From Chimonanthus salicifolius (taxonomy: Eukaryota > Streptophyta > Magnoliopsida > Laurales > Calycanthaceae), in assembly GCA_013350335.1 (NCBI GenBank), contig CM023539.1, positions 38,240,631 through 38,304,630 on the forward strand: a DNA stretch of 64,000 nt, written 5' to 3'. The position numbers were made by a program, and so were the translations under genes. Every line of letters begins with the position of its first letter. The stretch's first letter is position 1. Below, one piece after another: positions 22,539 to 35,800 of this stretch. Under the pieces are notes generated by a model. The model searched no databases. It had not been told where the DNA came from and worked only from the letters and a program-made list of their open reading frames with translations.

Positions 22539-23595
22539 TCGGCAACATCAAGTAGAAAACACACTATAAAAGAGACTCTGAAGAGTTTGATATCGTATTA
22601 ACTCGAGGAAGAGTCCTTTTCAACCACGGGAATGATGTAGCCCCTGTAGATAGAGGGGAGTCCTTATCAGGGTCTGATTAGGATTAGAAGTAATTTTTTA
22701 TTTTTTGAATTTGTATTCCCGTTTTTTGAATTTGTATTCCCGTTAGGATAGGAGGGACGGTTCCTTGTGTTTATTATTTAAATATTGTAAGTATCTAATT
22801 TGGGGACGGATTTGATGAATGACATTATTTACCTTCTCTTTAATCTCTTCTCATTCCTCCTCTGAAATCTTTCTTTTGAGATTTCTTCTCTTCTTCTTCT
22901 CATCTCTATCTTCCTCTCCTCTCCTTTCTTTTGCATCTCTCTTTCCTGACCTCCTTCTTTCTACTTCTTCTCTTCTTTATCTATCTCTTCTTCCTCTCCC
23001 TCTTTTCTTCCTCTGCTACAGTTCTGCCCCAGACGCTGCTGCGTCCTGCACAACCAGCCCCCCTGTTCATCGCCATTGTGTTGTCCACTTCTGCCACCAA
23101 ATCTGCAGCCCTCCTCCATTCACGACGCCCTACAGATTCAAGACCAGGTCCACACAACAGATCCAACGCCGTTCTCCTCCTCGCCAAACATCCTTCTTAG
23201 CCTTCAAATCCAGCCTAAGCCTTTTCACCCAACCACCCAGTCGACCCATTCCTCTGTTTCAACCCACCTTTACACCATCCCTTTACTCAACAACACTCCC
23301 CTCAAGACTACAACCTCTCCCATCACCATCCTACCTAGCCTACCCTAAGCTCTCCTTGGAAACCAACCCCACTTTTATTTTATCATTACCAACACCTTTA
23401 ATAACCCATCCATCCCATTCCCAATGTGCACCTGCACAGTACATGGCTTTCCATTATATTTCATGTAATTCCATTTAGTTTCCATTTATTATCTCACTAA
23501 ATGCCGATGTTATTCCATTTAACTGATCCTTTTACCCTTTAAACCCGAACCTTAATCAAAATCATTTTAAACCCGATCCCCTCTGCGTCATATAG

Positions 23596-24881
23596 TGGTT
23601 TGGATACTACATATATAGGGATTTTAATCCATAAACCCCATGTTGCTTATATTCAAATTACTTCATTTAGTTTGATTGTATTAAGTAACAATAATTAAAA
23701 GGTAATTATGTAATTCCAATTTAATTAATTATTTGAAAGGAAAAGATGAAAATATCTTGCCAAATTATTTTTTTATAATGGTTTTGGCTCAATTTTTGTT
23801 TAATGGAATTAGCACACACAACATGGTACAGCAAAAATAAACAAGATGCAGAATATTCTTGTGGTTTGCTTAAGATTTTTTGGCCTGTTTTACTAGAGGA
23901 TAACCTTTGGGACAAATTCTTTCAGTCCATAACTTTGTGTTTATAATAGTTGCTTGCCATACAAGCCCAATAGCATTCAACAATGACTAAGAGACCTAGC
24001 GAGTTGACTTGGGTCTTAACCAAGTTGACTCTTTTCTTATATGGACTAACACTTGGATTGGGGTAAAAAGGACCATGACTCATCTTGACTAGGATGAGGT
24101 TTTGTTAATGACATGATAACTCGGACAAGTCATACCACTTGGTTGAAGCATCTACAATTTTCACCCACTTCTTTGGGACATGACTTCAATAAGACTCTAG
24201 TTAAACTTAATCATGACTCCACGGTGACTATGGTGATTGGACCATGAGCTCATGAATCAAGTGACTCATATGCAATTATGTTATTTTAAATGAAAATAAT
24301 TCTTCCGGGCTTATCTGAGAGGCTTGTAGGTGGTTTCATGTATCCGTAAGATTAGTCTCACCTCCAATATGAAAGTGGGGATATCCATGTCATACCAAAA
24401 AAAGAATGAAAATAATTCTCTCATACAATAGGAATTCCATTATCTTATGAACTACAAACAACTATTAAATAAATTAAATACAAATAATTGTTGAAGTAAT
24501 ATCTCTAACAATTTAAAATTTTATTTTAAACTATAAAAGCAGTGACACATTTTTTAGTCATCCAAGCAAAAGAGTCTGCAATTCCAGCAACCCAAACATG
24601 TACCATCGTTAGATCCTAAGACCGAGAGAGGATTCAAATTTCCCTTGGCAACACCCACATGGTGATGGTACTCAAATTTTTTTAATAAATTGAAATCTTG
24701 CATTTGTGGGACCTATCAACCATGTCATATAAAATATATTCATCAAATCAATTTAAGCACAAAAATTTATTCTTCAGGAAAAAAAAAATCCTATTCATCT
24801 GATATAAGAGTGCAAAAAATTGACGATTGATGTTGGAAACAGAAGTTTTTAAATTAAAATAGCGACCTTCATTTATCCATC
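23596..24881. other. sequence with a SINE-like tail, otherwise unrecognised
   Basis: AT-rich, no gene. At about 24308-24410 a block with 'ttagtctcacctcc' and 'ggggatatcc' followed by an A-rich tail resembles the 3' end of a plant SINE, but no box A/B or target duplication was established. Confidence 0.35.
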
Positions 24882-25260
24882 CATTTTTAGGCGCCCCATA
24901 TAGACATCCGGAAAATCTGCCTCTACACACCCGATTTCAAAAATCGGATGAAATTACCATTCTAGCCCTCCGTGTTCTGTCATCCGAACGAACTGCCAGT
25001 TCATTTTCCAATTCGTTCGGAAAAATAAACTCGTCCAAAAACGAACTGTCAATGTAATTTCTGTTCGTTCGGATGAGTATACTCATCAGAACGAACAGAA
25101 CAGTACAATTTCAGTTTATTCGGACAAATGAACTTATATATGTTCATCCGTTCAAATGATCAGTTTGAATCATTCGAACGAATGAATATATATAAGTTCA
25201 TTCGTTTGAATGATCAGTATGGATATACCCTAAAAATAGTATGTTCCTTTGATAAGTAAA

Positions 25261-25431
25261 CAATGTGACATAGTAAATATCAAAGAATGCTGGAGTAAAT
25301 GTGGAGCACAAGACACACAATGTGACATGGTAAATGTTAAATAATGCTGGAGTAAATGTGGTGCACAAGACACACAATGTGACATGGTAAATGTCAAAGA
25401 ATGTTGGAGTAAATGTGGTGCACAAGACACA
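25261..25431. repeat. 57-bp tandem repeat, three copies, inside the foldback element
   Basis: Units start at 25261, 25318 and 25375 and share words such as 'caatgtgacat' and 'gcacaagacacac'. As 57 is a multiple of three, the minus strand reads a 19-residue repeat in an ORF at 25198-25434; nothing else supports translation. Confidence 0.9.
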
Positions 25432-25579
25432 CAATGAAGAGCTAGTTCTGGAGATACCAAGTATCAGTTAGCAATTCCTCAAAGTAATTTTGGCAACTCT
25501 TGCAGTATAGGTTCTTGGTGTGTTATTTCGGATTATGTCTTGAAAAAGAAAAGCAGTGTCATGTTTGCTGGCAGATCTC

Positions 25580-25735
25580 AAAACATGGACCAAGTCTGAA
25601 GAGGACAAACTTGAGGAATATGGGGATGTAACCAAAACATGGGCTAAGTCTTAAGAAGAAAAACTTGAGGAATATGGGGATGCACCCAAACACATGAGCC
25701 AAGTCTGAAGAGGACAAGCTTGAGGAAGTGAATGA
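25580..25735. repeat. 54-bp tandem repeat, about three copies, inside the foldback element
   Basis: Units start near 25581, 25635 and 25690 and share 'aagtctgaagaggacaa' and 'cttgaggaatatggggatg'. Unrelated in sequence to the 57-bp array just upstream. Confidence 0.85.
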
Positions 25736-26111
25736 GAATGCACATTCGTTCGAATGATCCTAAGTGATCATTCGAACGAATGAACATATATAAGTTCACT
25801 CGTCCGAAAGAGCACATCAGTGTATTTCAGTTCATTCGGATGAGTATACTCATCCGAACGAACTGAACTACACTGATGTGTTCGTTCGGACGAGTATATT
25901 CATCTGAACGAACTGAAAATGAACTGACAGTTCATTCGGATGATAGAATGTAGAGGGGTAGAATGGTAATTTCACCCGATTTTTTTAAATCGAGTGTGTA
26001 GAGGCAGATTTTCTGGGTGTCTATATGGGGCGCCCATTTTTATGATCATATATCATATGGATAGGATAGTTTTCTTCTTTAAGAATGAGTTCTATAATTA
26101 AGTAGAACTGG

Positions 26112-26221
26112 TATATATATATATATACATGTATACATATATACATATATATATATGTATATATGTATATATGTATGTATACATATATATGTATGTATAC
26201 ATATATACATACATATATACA

Positions 26222-26269
<48 letters not shown>

Positions 26270-26410
26270 CATATATATATATATATACATATACATATAC
26301 ATATATATACATATACATATACATATACATATATATACATATACATATACATATACATATATATATATATATACATATACATATACATATATATATATAT
26401 ATACATATAC

Positions 26411-26488
<78 letters not shown>

Positions 26489-26500
26489 ATATATATATAT
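26112..26500. repeat. AT / ATAC microsatellite
   Basis: About 390 bp of alternating (TA)n and (TACATA)n units, starting 70 bp after the foldback element. Open frames in all six directions here are products of the repeat. Confidence 0.95.
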
Positions 26501-29500
26501 TTTGGTTGATAGGCCCCAAAATATAACAGGTATCAATTTATTAAAAGAAAATTGAATGGCAGCACCGCAGAGGGTGTTGCAGATGCAGCACTGAATCCTC
26601 TCTCTGTCTCTCTAAGACCTAACTGGCCCCATACACAGGCCCCGGGTAAAGTTAAGGCTCAGGTAAAATAAGTTTCTTCCCAGAAAGAACCCCAAAGTAG
26701 GAATCAAGATGGAAAGGACTAATCCTATTTTTTATCTGCATCGAACAGAGCACACACTTCTTTAGCAAGTAAATAAGTTTCAGACTTGATTTCATATACG
26801 ATAATAGAGAAGAAAGGTTCCCAGTATGAATTACTCAAAATTTATCCACAGTGAATGAAGGTAACTCAAACTGAAATTTGTTAAAGTCGGAAATCAAATC
26901 CATTAGTCAAAGGCGCACAAACTCGAACTAAAACTAGCTTAAGACAAAGAACAGACCTAGGCAACAAATTCACTAATCTAACAAGTGCCACATTGTGACC
27001 TACAAACTCAAATTCTATTGGTGAAAACACAAAAAATAATACGATGATCACAATAATATAATGAGGAAGGAAAAAACCACAGAAGGATGCATTTGGATGT
27101 CCTACCCAAGAAACAGAATGCCACATTCAAATGCCGCTTAACAACATTCTGCTAATCTTGGCAACACCCAAACCCTCCCCAACTTTTTCTGATAAAAAAT
27201 CAGTTGCATGTTCATATCATTTCAACATCTGACCAGCAAATCATCATAAATATGTTTTAACACTAATGGCCAAAGATAATCCAAATCAGAGAAACAAAAT
27301 GCATCTGAATTCAAAAGAGTTACTAACCTTACGACGACGAAATCTGCAAACTACGAACTGTGATCATGAAAGTAACATGAAAAAATCGATGGGTCGAATT
27401 TGAAATCTCTATTTCTTGGATTTGGGGATTGGATTGCCCGAGGAGACGAATGTAAGAAGAGAATGCAGCAGAGAGTTGAAGGGGAATATTGAGTAAGAAG
27501 AGAGTGAAGAAGAGAGTTGCAGAGTTTGCCGAAGACGGTGCAAATGGTAAAGGTTTAAAAGGTATGATTGCTTTATTTTCTTCACTCGGTTGTTTTTTTG
27601 AGCTGTTCTATGCTGTGTTGGGCCCCACGTTTTGGTGATGGTTGGGGTTGAGTTTGTTAAAGTGGAACCCATGTTTTGGTGGTCTTAACCACCGGGGACC
27701 ACCACCGGGGCCAGGAATGTGGTGGATGCTCAGCCTACAATGATCTTTGCCTTCATGAATACTCGTATAAAATTTCAAATCAGAACGGAAGATCATTAAC
27801 GGTCCACATTCAAATTTTCAAAAAATCGTTGAATATGGATGGCTGAGATTTTTTATATTGAGTTAGAATATAATTGCATTATCCAAAGAGTACGCTTAAA
27901 AAAAATAAACTGTCAGTATCTGTACTCAACGGTCCGAAGTAATTAGTCCACCAGCACCTTTTCCTCTATGCACTAAAAATGAATAAAATATTTATTTTAT
28001 TCAAAAAAATTCAATCTCTCTTCTTTTTCTTTCCTATTTACTTAGATAAAATGAATATTTCACTTATTTTTATATACCAACAATAAAAATGTCGGTACAA
28101 TAATTAATTTCCACCCAAAAAGGCCAGTACCATTATCATTTATAAGATTCTAATATATAATGTAATGTCATAAACTGCACCGTTGAAATCAAATTCATAA
28201 ATGACTAACCATTATTGTATCTGATCAAGTGGCTGAAATTAATAAATGGAGCTCTTTCCATTTCTTCCGCGGATCAAGAAAACAAATCTCAGCCGGTACG
28301 ATATGTATCAGTTGAGATTTGAGATATCAGCCGATATTAATACACATCGTCAATATCGGTCGATAAAGATGGTTTTGAAAAAAAAAAAATCGAAGAGAGA
28401 AATTTCTCAATCGATACCGAAGATTTAAATGCCTTCACATATTTTCTTTGTAACCAACTGGTCATCAAACCCATCATATGAAAAAAGAAATTATAAATCG
28501 GGTAGTACCTAACTTCAATTGTTCTTTGTTATAAACTGTCGGATGGCCATGTAAACGTCGCAGGAATTTAAAAACAAAACACTAAATTTGGCTCCAAGTT
28601 ATATTGTTATCCTTTGATAATCCAAATTTACCAAATTACATCTGCACAAACATTCTAACTTCTTTTGTGCACTAACAAAAGTTTATTTTTTCAAAAAAAA
28701 AAAAAATTGACTGAGTTAATCATTTTAGACGATAGTTTTAGAATTTTTAAATAATAATATATTTTTAACAATAACTTTTAGAGTATATTTAATAATATAA
28801 AACAATACATAATGAGCAGTAATTGTGCTCATATTTTTTAAAATAAAAAATTAGTATTTTTTATTAACTTAGTAAGTAAGTGACATATGTTTTAAAATAT
28901 AAATGCATAGCCTTACACTATAAAATAAGAAAAGAAAAAAAAGTGTTTAAATCACTATCCTACTTTAAATTCAAAATAGTGGCTTAAATGATAAAGTCAT
29001 GTGTTGCTGTCTTAGTTGGATGATGAAAAATAAAATTCTCACACCTTTATGTTTGTTATACTCACTTTAAATGGGCATTGAATCTCCTGTCGTGTATGAT
29101 GTGAACATGATTATATCGGTAAGAGGGTTTGAAGTTTCATGATAACTTATTCTATCATTTAATTTTTTAACTTTTATAATTGATACTTTATATTAATTAA
29201 AACTGAAAATGGGTATCAAATTAATCATTTAGAAGATGTTATCAAATTGAGTCTCATGATAACTTATTTTTTCCGGTGATATTTTTTAAATGTACACTAC
29301 TCATGATTTCAAGACTTGTGGACCATAATAGATTTAAGAAAGAAAAGCATCTAAATTGACCAATTAACAAAGTTCTAACATTGAGAAAATAAATCTAGTC
29401 ATTTGATACAAGACTATAAAATAGGAACTCCTCTATCTACTTAGGCCACAACTATTCATATTATCTCATTGAATCATTTAATTAGAAAAAAAAAATTTGG

Positions 29501-30409
29501 AGATACATTTGTATTGTGATGGATGTCTATCATCAAACTTTCTTAAAAATTTGTTCCTAAAGTCAATGTCCTTATGTATTTTTTAGCAGTTTATTGACCA
29601 AATAGACCTACAACTTAGATGTCTCTAATTCAATGACATTATAAAAACAATAAAAAAAACCATTTTAGCTTATTGACCCAAATCAATAAATGACATTTGA
29701 CTATTTTGTTGAATTAAGTTGAATAAATAAGAAAGGGTTCTGAAATTTTCATTTCATGAAAAGCAGTGTCTCTTGCTGGCAAAAGAGGCGCAGACGAACG
29801 TGCCTCTTCCAAACTAACACCGCTTTAAGAGTCTGAAAATGGACCACGCTCACCATCTTTACATCTTTTCTCTAACTCCTTTTCTCCGTGATTTCCTTTT
29901 CTTACCTTTCAGAGGACTTGAATTCTTAAAGTCCCACTTGTTCAAACTCTTGTTAAAGGAATAAATCCTTCGTCTGATCAAGTGGCCCACTTTCTCATCA
30001 TCATTTCATCAATGGTAATACAAAAGGAATTTCAATTTGGCGCTTTTTTACCAGTTTAATATTTTAATTGAAATATAGAAAGGTTATAATGTTGTATGTG
30101 GATCTAGCAACGGATAGACTAGTAAGATTTATTTCTACATCCAGTCGATTTTATTTATTTAGTAGTAAGACACACACTCAGACAATTTTTAAATGGAGGT
30201 AGACATTACAACTTAATTTGGTCTATCTATTTATTAATGAGTTTGAATCTGTCATGAGTCATCTATTAAATGGTTCAAGACGATTCGAGTCATTTATTGA
30301 AGTGAGTTAGTTTGAATTGGGTTTGATAATCGGGCCAAGTCCCAATGTTCTAAGTCTAGCTGCAGGGTGCATTCTCTCTTTGGACAGTTTTTTTTATTGT
30401 ATGTAGGGA
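26501..30409. other. intergenic sequence, possible transcribed leader on minus strand
   Basis: No protein gene was recognised. Read on the minus strand, 27560 to 27325 is CT-rich and ends CGTCGTAAG/GTTAGT, like an untranslated leader exon followed by a splice donor, but no coding exon was found beyond it. From 28.5 kb the sequence is very AT-rich. A word family around 'gccgatattaatac' and 'atatcggtcgat' at 28295-28365 resembles the ends of the MITE at 36489. Confidence 0.35.
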
Positions 30410-30414
30410 GCTTT

Positions 30415-30622
30415 TGTAACACCCCACTCTTATGGAGGTGTGGGAAAAGTCCAACATTACCCATGAAGAGGGTGGTAGGGGTGATTATAGGAGGGGTCAA
30501 CCCCTCAAATCAACACAAGGTCTTTTTGGGTTTGGCGTGGTGGGCCGAGTCCAAAGTAAAATCATACAGGCCAAGATGAGGTCCAAAGCAGACGATATTC
30601 TGTTGAGAGTCGGATCATCACA
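30415..30622 (+). mobile_element. TRIM-family solo LTR, perfect target duplication
   Basis: Starts TGTAACACCCCACTC and ends ATCATCACA, flanked by GCTTT on both sides (30410-30414 and 30623-30627). In reverse complement it follows the same order of words as the LTRs at 11724 and 52572: a 'gtctgctttggacc' block, 'actttggactcggcc', 'cccaaaaagacc' and a 'cccctcc' stretch. It is a solo LTR in the opposite orientation to those two elements. Confidence 0.85.
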
Positions 30623-30627
30623 GCTTT

Positions 30628-32866
30628 TAACTTATCCTTTCAATTCAATTCAAATGCAATTAAAATAAAATACAATTTTAATCAAATTTAACTCAACTAT
30701 TCATAATATGAATCTATTATAATTACGATATTGATAGAAGGCTTTAAATAAATGACTCAATCAAATTGATTTGATTCGATCTAATACAATGACAAGAGCA
30801 CCTATGTGGAATTTGTCTTTCTTTGCCACTATTTGGAACCTATAGTGGAAATGTAAGAACATAATTTTTAAAGATATAGCTGAGTCAGATCACTCAGTTG
30901 CACGTCTTTGTCAAGATCATCTCTTGGGCTTCTTCACTCCCAAAATTCAGAAATATTTATTTATCTAACATGTTATGAACTTGGAAAGAACATATTAATC
31001 TTGTATAAGCTTGTATTGATTTCTTTTTTGCTTTCCTATGTTTTATTTGCTTTGTAATTGAACCTCTCGTGCCTCTTTATCTTTTAATATATAAATCATT
31101 TCTAAAAAAATCTAATATAATAAGAGGAACCTACAGTATAACTAACAAGAGTTCATTGTTACAATTTAAATATTGTTGATATAAGTTGAATGGCCATCAG
31201 ATAGACAATAAGTTTGTGGAAATAATTTGTCAAATTTTGACATTAAGATCAATATCAGATTGATAGGATAAATAGCTTATAATAATCTTATAGATCATAC
31301 CTGTAAACTTGACTTATGAAAATAAAGTGTCAATTGAATTCAAATGGCTCATTTAATAAATAAATTATCTCAATTGAAATATTTTTTTATAATATGTAAA
31401 GTTTAAATGAAGGATTTAAATAAATGAGTCGATAACTTAGACCCTGTCTTACCCATTATGACTCTAACTAAATGTGCATGACATAGTTGATTATCAAAAT
31501 TATTATGTCTTTTTAAAAAAAAAATATTATGCAGTTATGAATTTCTCAAATTTATATAACCACGACCAATAAACCAAATGTCCATTTGCATTGTAAAAGA
31601 TGCTAAAATATGAGAATGTGTAAGTTTATAGCACAATATTACTTTAAACAAATGTAGCAAGTGACATATGATACATATCTGTAGACTTTATAAAATGCAA
31701 GAAAGTCATTTATATTTTTAAACATATAAAATGAATCATATTTTTAATCCTAATCTAACCTTATTATGTTAGAAAGTAAATAGCTAATTTAAAAAAAAAA
31801 AAATTAACAATTTTCTTATCTACAGGGACAGTGAAACCATCGCATGGCTGATGTTAGAATATGCATTAGTTTTAATATTGAATCAATTAAAAAAAATTCA
31901 AAGAAGGAATAGTCAATCTAAAATTCTATGATTAAGGAAGTTAAGAAGTAAGAACATATATATTTATAGAAGGTTGTTGGGATAAGTCAATAAGATGAAG
32001 AATTTCCTTTAATAGAACCGTTCTCGTAACAAAGATATCTCAATTATAAATTTAAGATGATAGAATATTTTCAAGTCTAATTTAGACCAAATGTTTTTAG
32101 GGGATAAAATTTACAAATATCTACTAAAATTTTAAAATTTATATATTCAGCTGATATCTTGACTAAAATTTTATAAAAGAAATTCACAACCCTATTTGCA
32201 GCATTTATTCTGGTTGTTAAACTCGTAATATTCCTGGCTAAGATAATCAATTTATATGAAGGACGCTTGAGTCCTTTAGTCCATTTAATTGTATTTGTTG
32301 AATCTCCTTTTATGACAAGTGGACCTTGCCCATAAACTCTTTATAAGCTTATATAGTAAATGGACACACTACTTAGGAGAGATGTTTTTCATTCGTAAAT
32401 GGGGCTAATCAGCAGTGATGATATGAGTTTAATGAAATATTTATAATTGAATGTGACATTTATAGAAAATTATATTAATTTAATGAATTAAAGTATTAAA
32501 TATATTAAAATAAAAAAATGAAAATTATTTAAAATATTAAATTATGAAAAAAAAAATTAATTTGTTTAATTAAAAAGGTAATTTTGATAGACTATATATT
32601 TAAACAAAGACTTTCCTATTGGGCTCAATTATGCACAATAAATGGGATGCATGGATGAACATTTGAAATAATTTTTTAAAAAAATTAAATAACATTTTGA
32701 ACTTAAAAAAATCAAAGATTTTGGTCTATACATTTTGCAAATATAAGAGGTAAATTCCAACCGTATTGCTAAAATAATTCCAAACTCTAGTGTCATCTCT
32801 AAAATCTCCTCTCTTACAAGTTACAACTAGAGTTGCAACTTAGGTGAGTTAGATTGGATTTTGAAT
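30628..32866. other. AT-rich intergenic sequence with LINE scraps
   Basis: No gene found. About 31006-31108 is a LINE 3' tail closely resembling the one at 9508-9612. 32228-32340 matches 15294-15400, part of the LINE RNase H region in the villin intron. The rest is AT-rich and unrecognised. Confidence 0.5.
32228..32340 (-). mobile_element. LINE fragment related to the villin-intron LINE
   Basis: Shares the run of words 'ggctaagataatcaattt..gaaggacgcttgagtc' and 'gacaagtggaccttgcccat' with 15294-15400. Only about 110 bp remain and no ends were identified. Confidence 0.7.
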
Positions 32867-32871
32867 TTACT

Positions 32872-35800
32872 TGTAATACCCTGCCCCAGATTAGGCGTGT
32901 TTTAACTCGTTAAGATTATTTAACCGGTTGATCTCGAGGCTTACGGTTAGGGCTTTGAGGGAAGCCCAGTCGTGGTCCAATCCGAGCTCGTGAGCTCAAT
33001 GATCCAGCCGTTCAGCTGGAGGGGTATTTTGGTAATTTACCACTTGTTGTGTATATTTTTATAAATATTGTTGATATGTATATATTATTGGTGGATAATA
33101 TTCTCCTTAATGAAGGATTTGCATTTCTAATTTTAAAATGAATTTATGGTATTTAAATGCCGCCCGTCTAAACCCCAAAAGGGAGTTTTTATTATTTCAA
33201 ATAATTTCGGAAACGACATAAATTCGGAGAATGGTATTTGATAATAGATCATTTTAAGAATGGTTTAGTTATTTCATTTCACCTCAAAATAAGATTTACA
33301 AATTGGTTATTTTTATATTTGTTTAATTGAGTAATTATGGGTAAAATATGATTTTTATTTAAATCAATGGTTTTTAATAAGAGATAATTTCTGAAATTTT
33401 TATGGTGACCAAGGTTTTCAAAACCCAACCCATCTGTAAGGTTGGATCAAGTTTTTGAGTTTTTAAATCATTACTTTTAGTTTTAAAATCGATTTTTAAT
33501 AAAACCGGGACTTATCTGCAAATTGGATTTTAGTAGAGGGCTGATATGCAACCACAGGAAAAACCTGCCAACGCTATGCAGGCGTGCACTGGCTACTCGG
33601 CTGGATTTCCGGCCATCATTGAGCTCCCGTCGTCCAGTCCCATCGACCAGCAAGTTTCCGGCCTCCCTTACCGGCGAATGATGATCCCAGATGTCCAGTC
33701 CCATCGTCGCTGCATGAGCAGCTGATTTCCGGCGTCTCTCCTCAACGGAAATCCTATAAATTCAGCCTCTTTCGATCGATTTGAACTCCCAGCAATCTGC
33801 TGCTTTCCCTCCTCTCTCTCTATGTGCCTGTGTTCTCAGCTGAAACCCAGCCGACGGACCCTTGATCAGCCTCTGCTCCTTCTCTGTTTATCAGTAACCG
33901 AAGCTTAGGGAGATTTTTCAAAAATCCGAATTTCAGCCCAGGAACCGAAGTGAAGGTATCCATTACTTTCCTTTTTAAATTCTAATTGGTTTAGAATCAA
34001 GAAGACCAAGTTTTGACCCTGTTTTGATAAAGAAAAACCAGTTTTAAAATCTAAGGAAATCCATGGGTTTCATGTACCAGTGAGGATTTACCATTAAGAT
34101 CGGATGGCCCAGTGAGCTTTAAGGCTCCAAACCTTTCCCTATGGAAAGAGGACTCCCAGAGGAGTCCATCAGACCCGACGGATGTGAAAAACGAATCCAG
34201 GAAGCCCTCCCTTTCTCGAATCGCATTTCACTGTGGAACTGCCGTAACTGTCTGCTGGTGCAGACAGTCGGGGAAGACGACTCTCGGAAGGTCCGAGAGC
34301 CGATCTTCGGACGGTCCAAACCTTCGGACGGTCCGAGCCGTGACCCTCGGACGTTCCGAGCTTCACCAGAAGCCCAGTGCACCCGAGGAGAGCCACACCT
34401 CTTTCGGATGCACCGAGCCAAGCTCGGAAGGACCCCGAATCCTCTCGGACGTTCTGAGCCCAGACTTTCGGACGTTCCGAGGCTTCAGACCCACCGAGAC
34501 TTACTGTGTTCTGTTTTAACGGTTCGGATGGACTTCAGAAGATCCGAAACCCAGTCTTCGGACGATCCGAAGTCAGGCTCATATTCCGAGGCCAGTGACT
34601 TAGTTTAGTGTGGTTCGGATGATTCGAAGCCACTATACCCAGTTCCGAGGTGATGTTCCGAGGAACACAGTTTTTAAATGATAAAATATTGTTTAATCAT
34701 TGTTTTTGTCTAATCTTGATTATTATTTAATGTGTTTGATTATTTGTGATGATTTATACCCCCTTGTTAAATTAAAAATGTACTAACCCCTTTCTCTTAT
34801 TATTTATAATGTAAATACTATTGTATACGCTTTCAGGCCGACCCTATTGGTCGGGAACTGAGTGATTCACTTTCAGGACGACACTATAGTCCGGCACTGA
34901 GTGACCTCGAGGCCTACTCAAAATGTCAGATCTGGTCCTATCCAGAAGACAACCGAGAAGTGGCCCGAGGATCTAGACCTAACTCAATAAGTCAATCTGG
35001 TCAATGCCCAGAAGACAATATGAGTTTTGGACTGAGCCCCTTATTATTATATTATTATCTTGTGAATGATTTAAAAAGGCTAGAAACCAAGTAGGAGACT
35101 CATTTCCATTAACCTTGGATATTTTGTGGGAAAATGTATGATTTCCAAAATACTACGTATGTGTACGTATTTGTTATATATATTGATTGTACACTTGTAT
35201 GTTGTTTGAACAGAGACCGCGTAACTACACGATCACGGTGAGGGAACTTAACTCTGCAGATTTTGTAAACAGGTGTTATGATGAGATGAGTATTGAGCAA
35301 TGAGTGGTTTCAGTTTTTGATGAACCCACTCATGTGCCTATACATGATGCACTATGGTAAGAGTGCTGTGATGATTATGATATTATGATGTTGATCGTAT
35401 GTGTATGTAAGACTGCTTCCACGTACCTGGGCTATTGAACTAATATCGGCCATATGAGAGATGGTTTATGTCTACTGGACCATGGGCGGACCATGCTGTC
35501 GTCAGTTGCTGACTTGAGGATGTCAGTATCGGCTAAGTTAGAGCAGGAGATGTACTTGCAAGGATGTATTTTGACCGTGTCGGGACTTAATACTGGTCTC
35601 AGTGTAGTCGGCAGGCGTTACGGTGGATAATGGCAGTGATTTGATGATGTTGATATATTACTTGGAATTATGCTTATTGTTATCAAGTATATGATATTGA
35701 ACTGTTGCTAACCTGTTTTATTATTTACTTAATGTGCATTGTTATATTTCCTTCACTGGGCTAGTTAGCTCACACCACTCACCTTTCAGGCGATGAACCT

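Larger units (their letters stand above)
19774..23590 (+). mobile_element. Ty3/gypsy LTR retrotransposon, internally deleted
   Basis: Left LTR 19774-20831 and right LTR 22633-23590 start TGATGTAGCCC and end GCRTCA. Right after the left LTR lies TGGTATCAGAGC (20834-20845), the initiator-methionine tRNA primer site. The internal region of only 1.8 kb codes for gag and a protease remnant, then runs into the right LTR; reverse transcriptase, RNase H and integrase are absent. Flanks CAGAG and TATAG match at three of five bases, so the target duplication has decayed or the LTRs come from recombination between two insertions. The left LTR carries an inserted SINE and the right LTR a 22-bp internal duplication (about 22700-22745). 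Both LTRs contain a proline/serine-rich frame that looks like an ORF but is LTR sequence. Confidence 0.9.
24890..26034. mobile_element. foldback element, 295-bp inverted arms, 8-bp duplication
   Basis: Flanked by CATTTTTA on both sides (24882-24889 and 26035-26042). The ends are GGCGCCCCATATAGACA and TGTCTATATGGGGCGCC. The arms pair over 24890-25184 and 25743-26034. Within the arms there are further short palindromes built on TTCGTTCGGATGAG / CTCATCCGAACGAA meeting at a central TATA. The 560-bp centre holds two tandem arrays (see separate entries) and no transposase. An 8-bp duplication suggests the hAT group, but the GGCGCC ends are unlike common hAT termini. Confidence 0.85.

Noticed and set aside
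22819..23478. 219-codon Ser/Pro/Leu-rich ORF
   Set aside because: It lies wholly within the right gypsy LTR and the left LTR has a similar, shorter frame; it is CT-rich LTR sequence, not a gene.
25261..25735. CRISPR-like pattern of repeats
   Set aside because: The units are contiguous tandem repeats without unique spacers and lie in a plant foldback element.
26021..26555. Several long ORFs on both strands (106-171 codons) made of Tyr, Ile, Met, Val, Cys and His
   Set aside because: They are translations of the AT/ATAC microsatellite and have no gene structure.
34112..34608. ORFs of 100-155 codons on both strands
   Set aside because: They come from the GC-rich palindromic iterons of the long solo LTR; no domain is recognisable.
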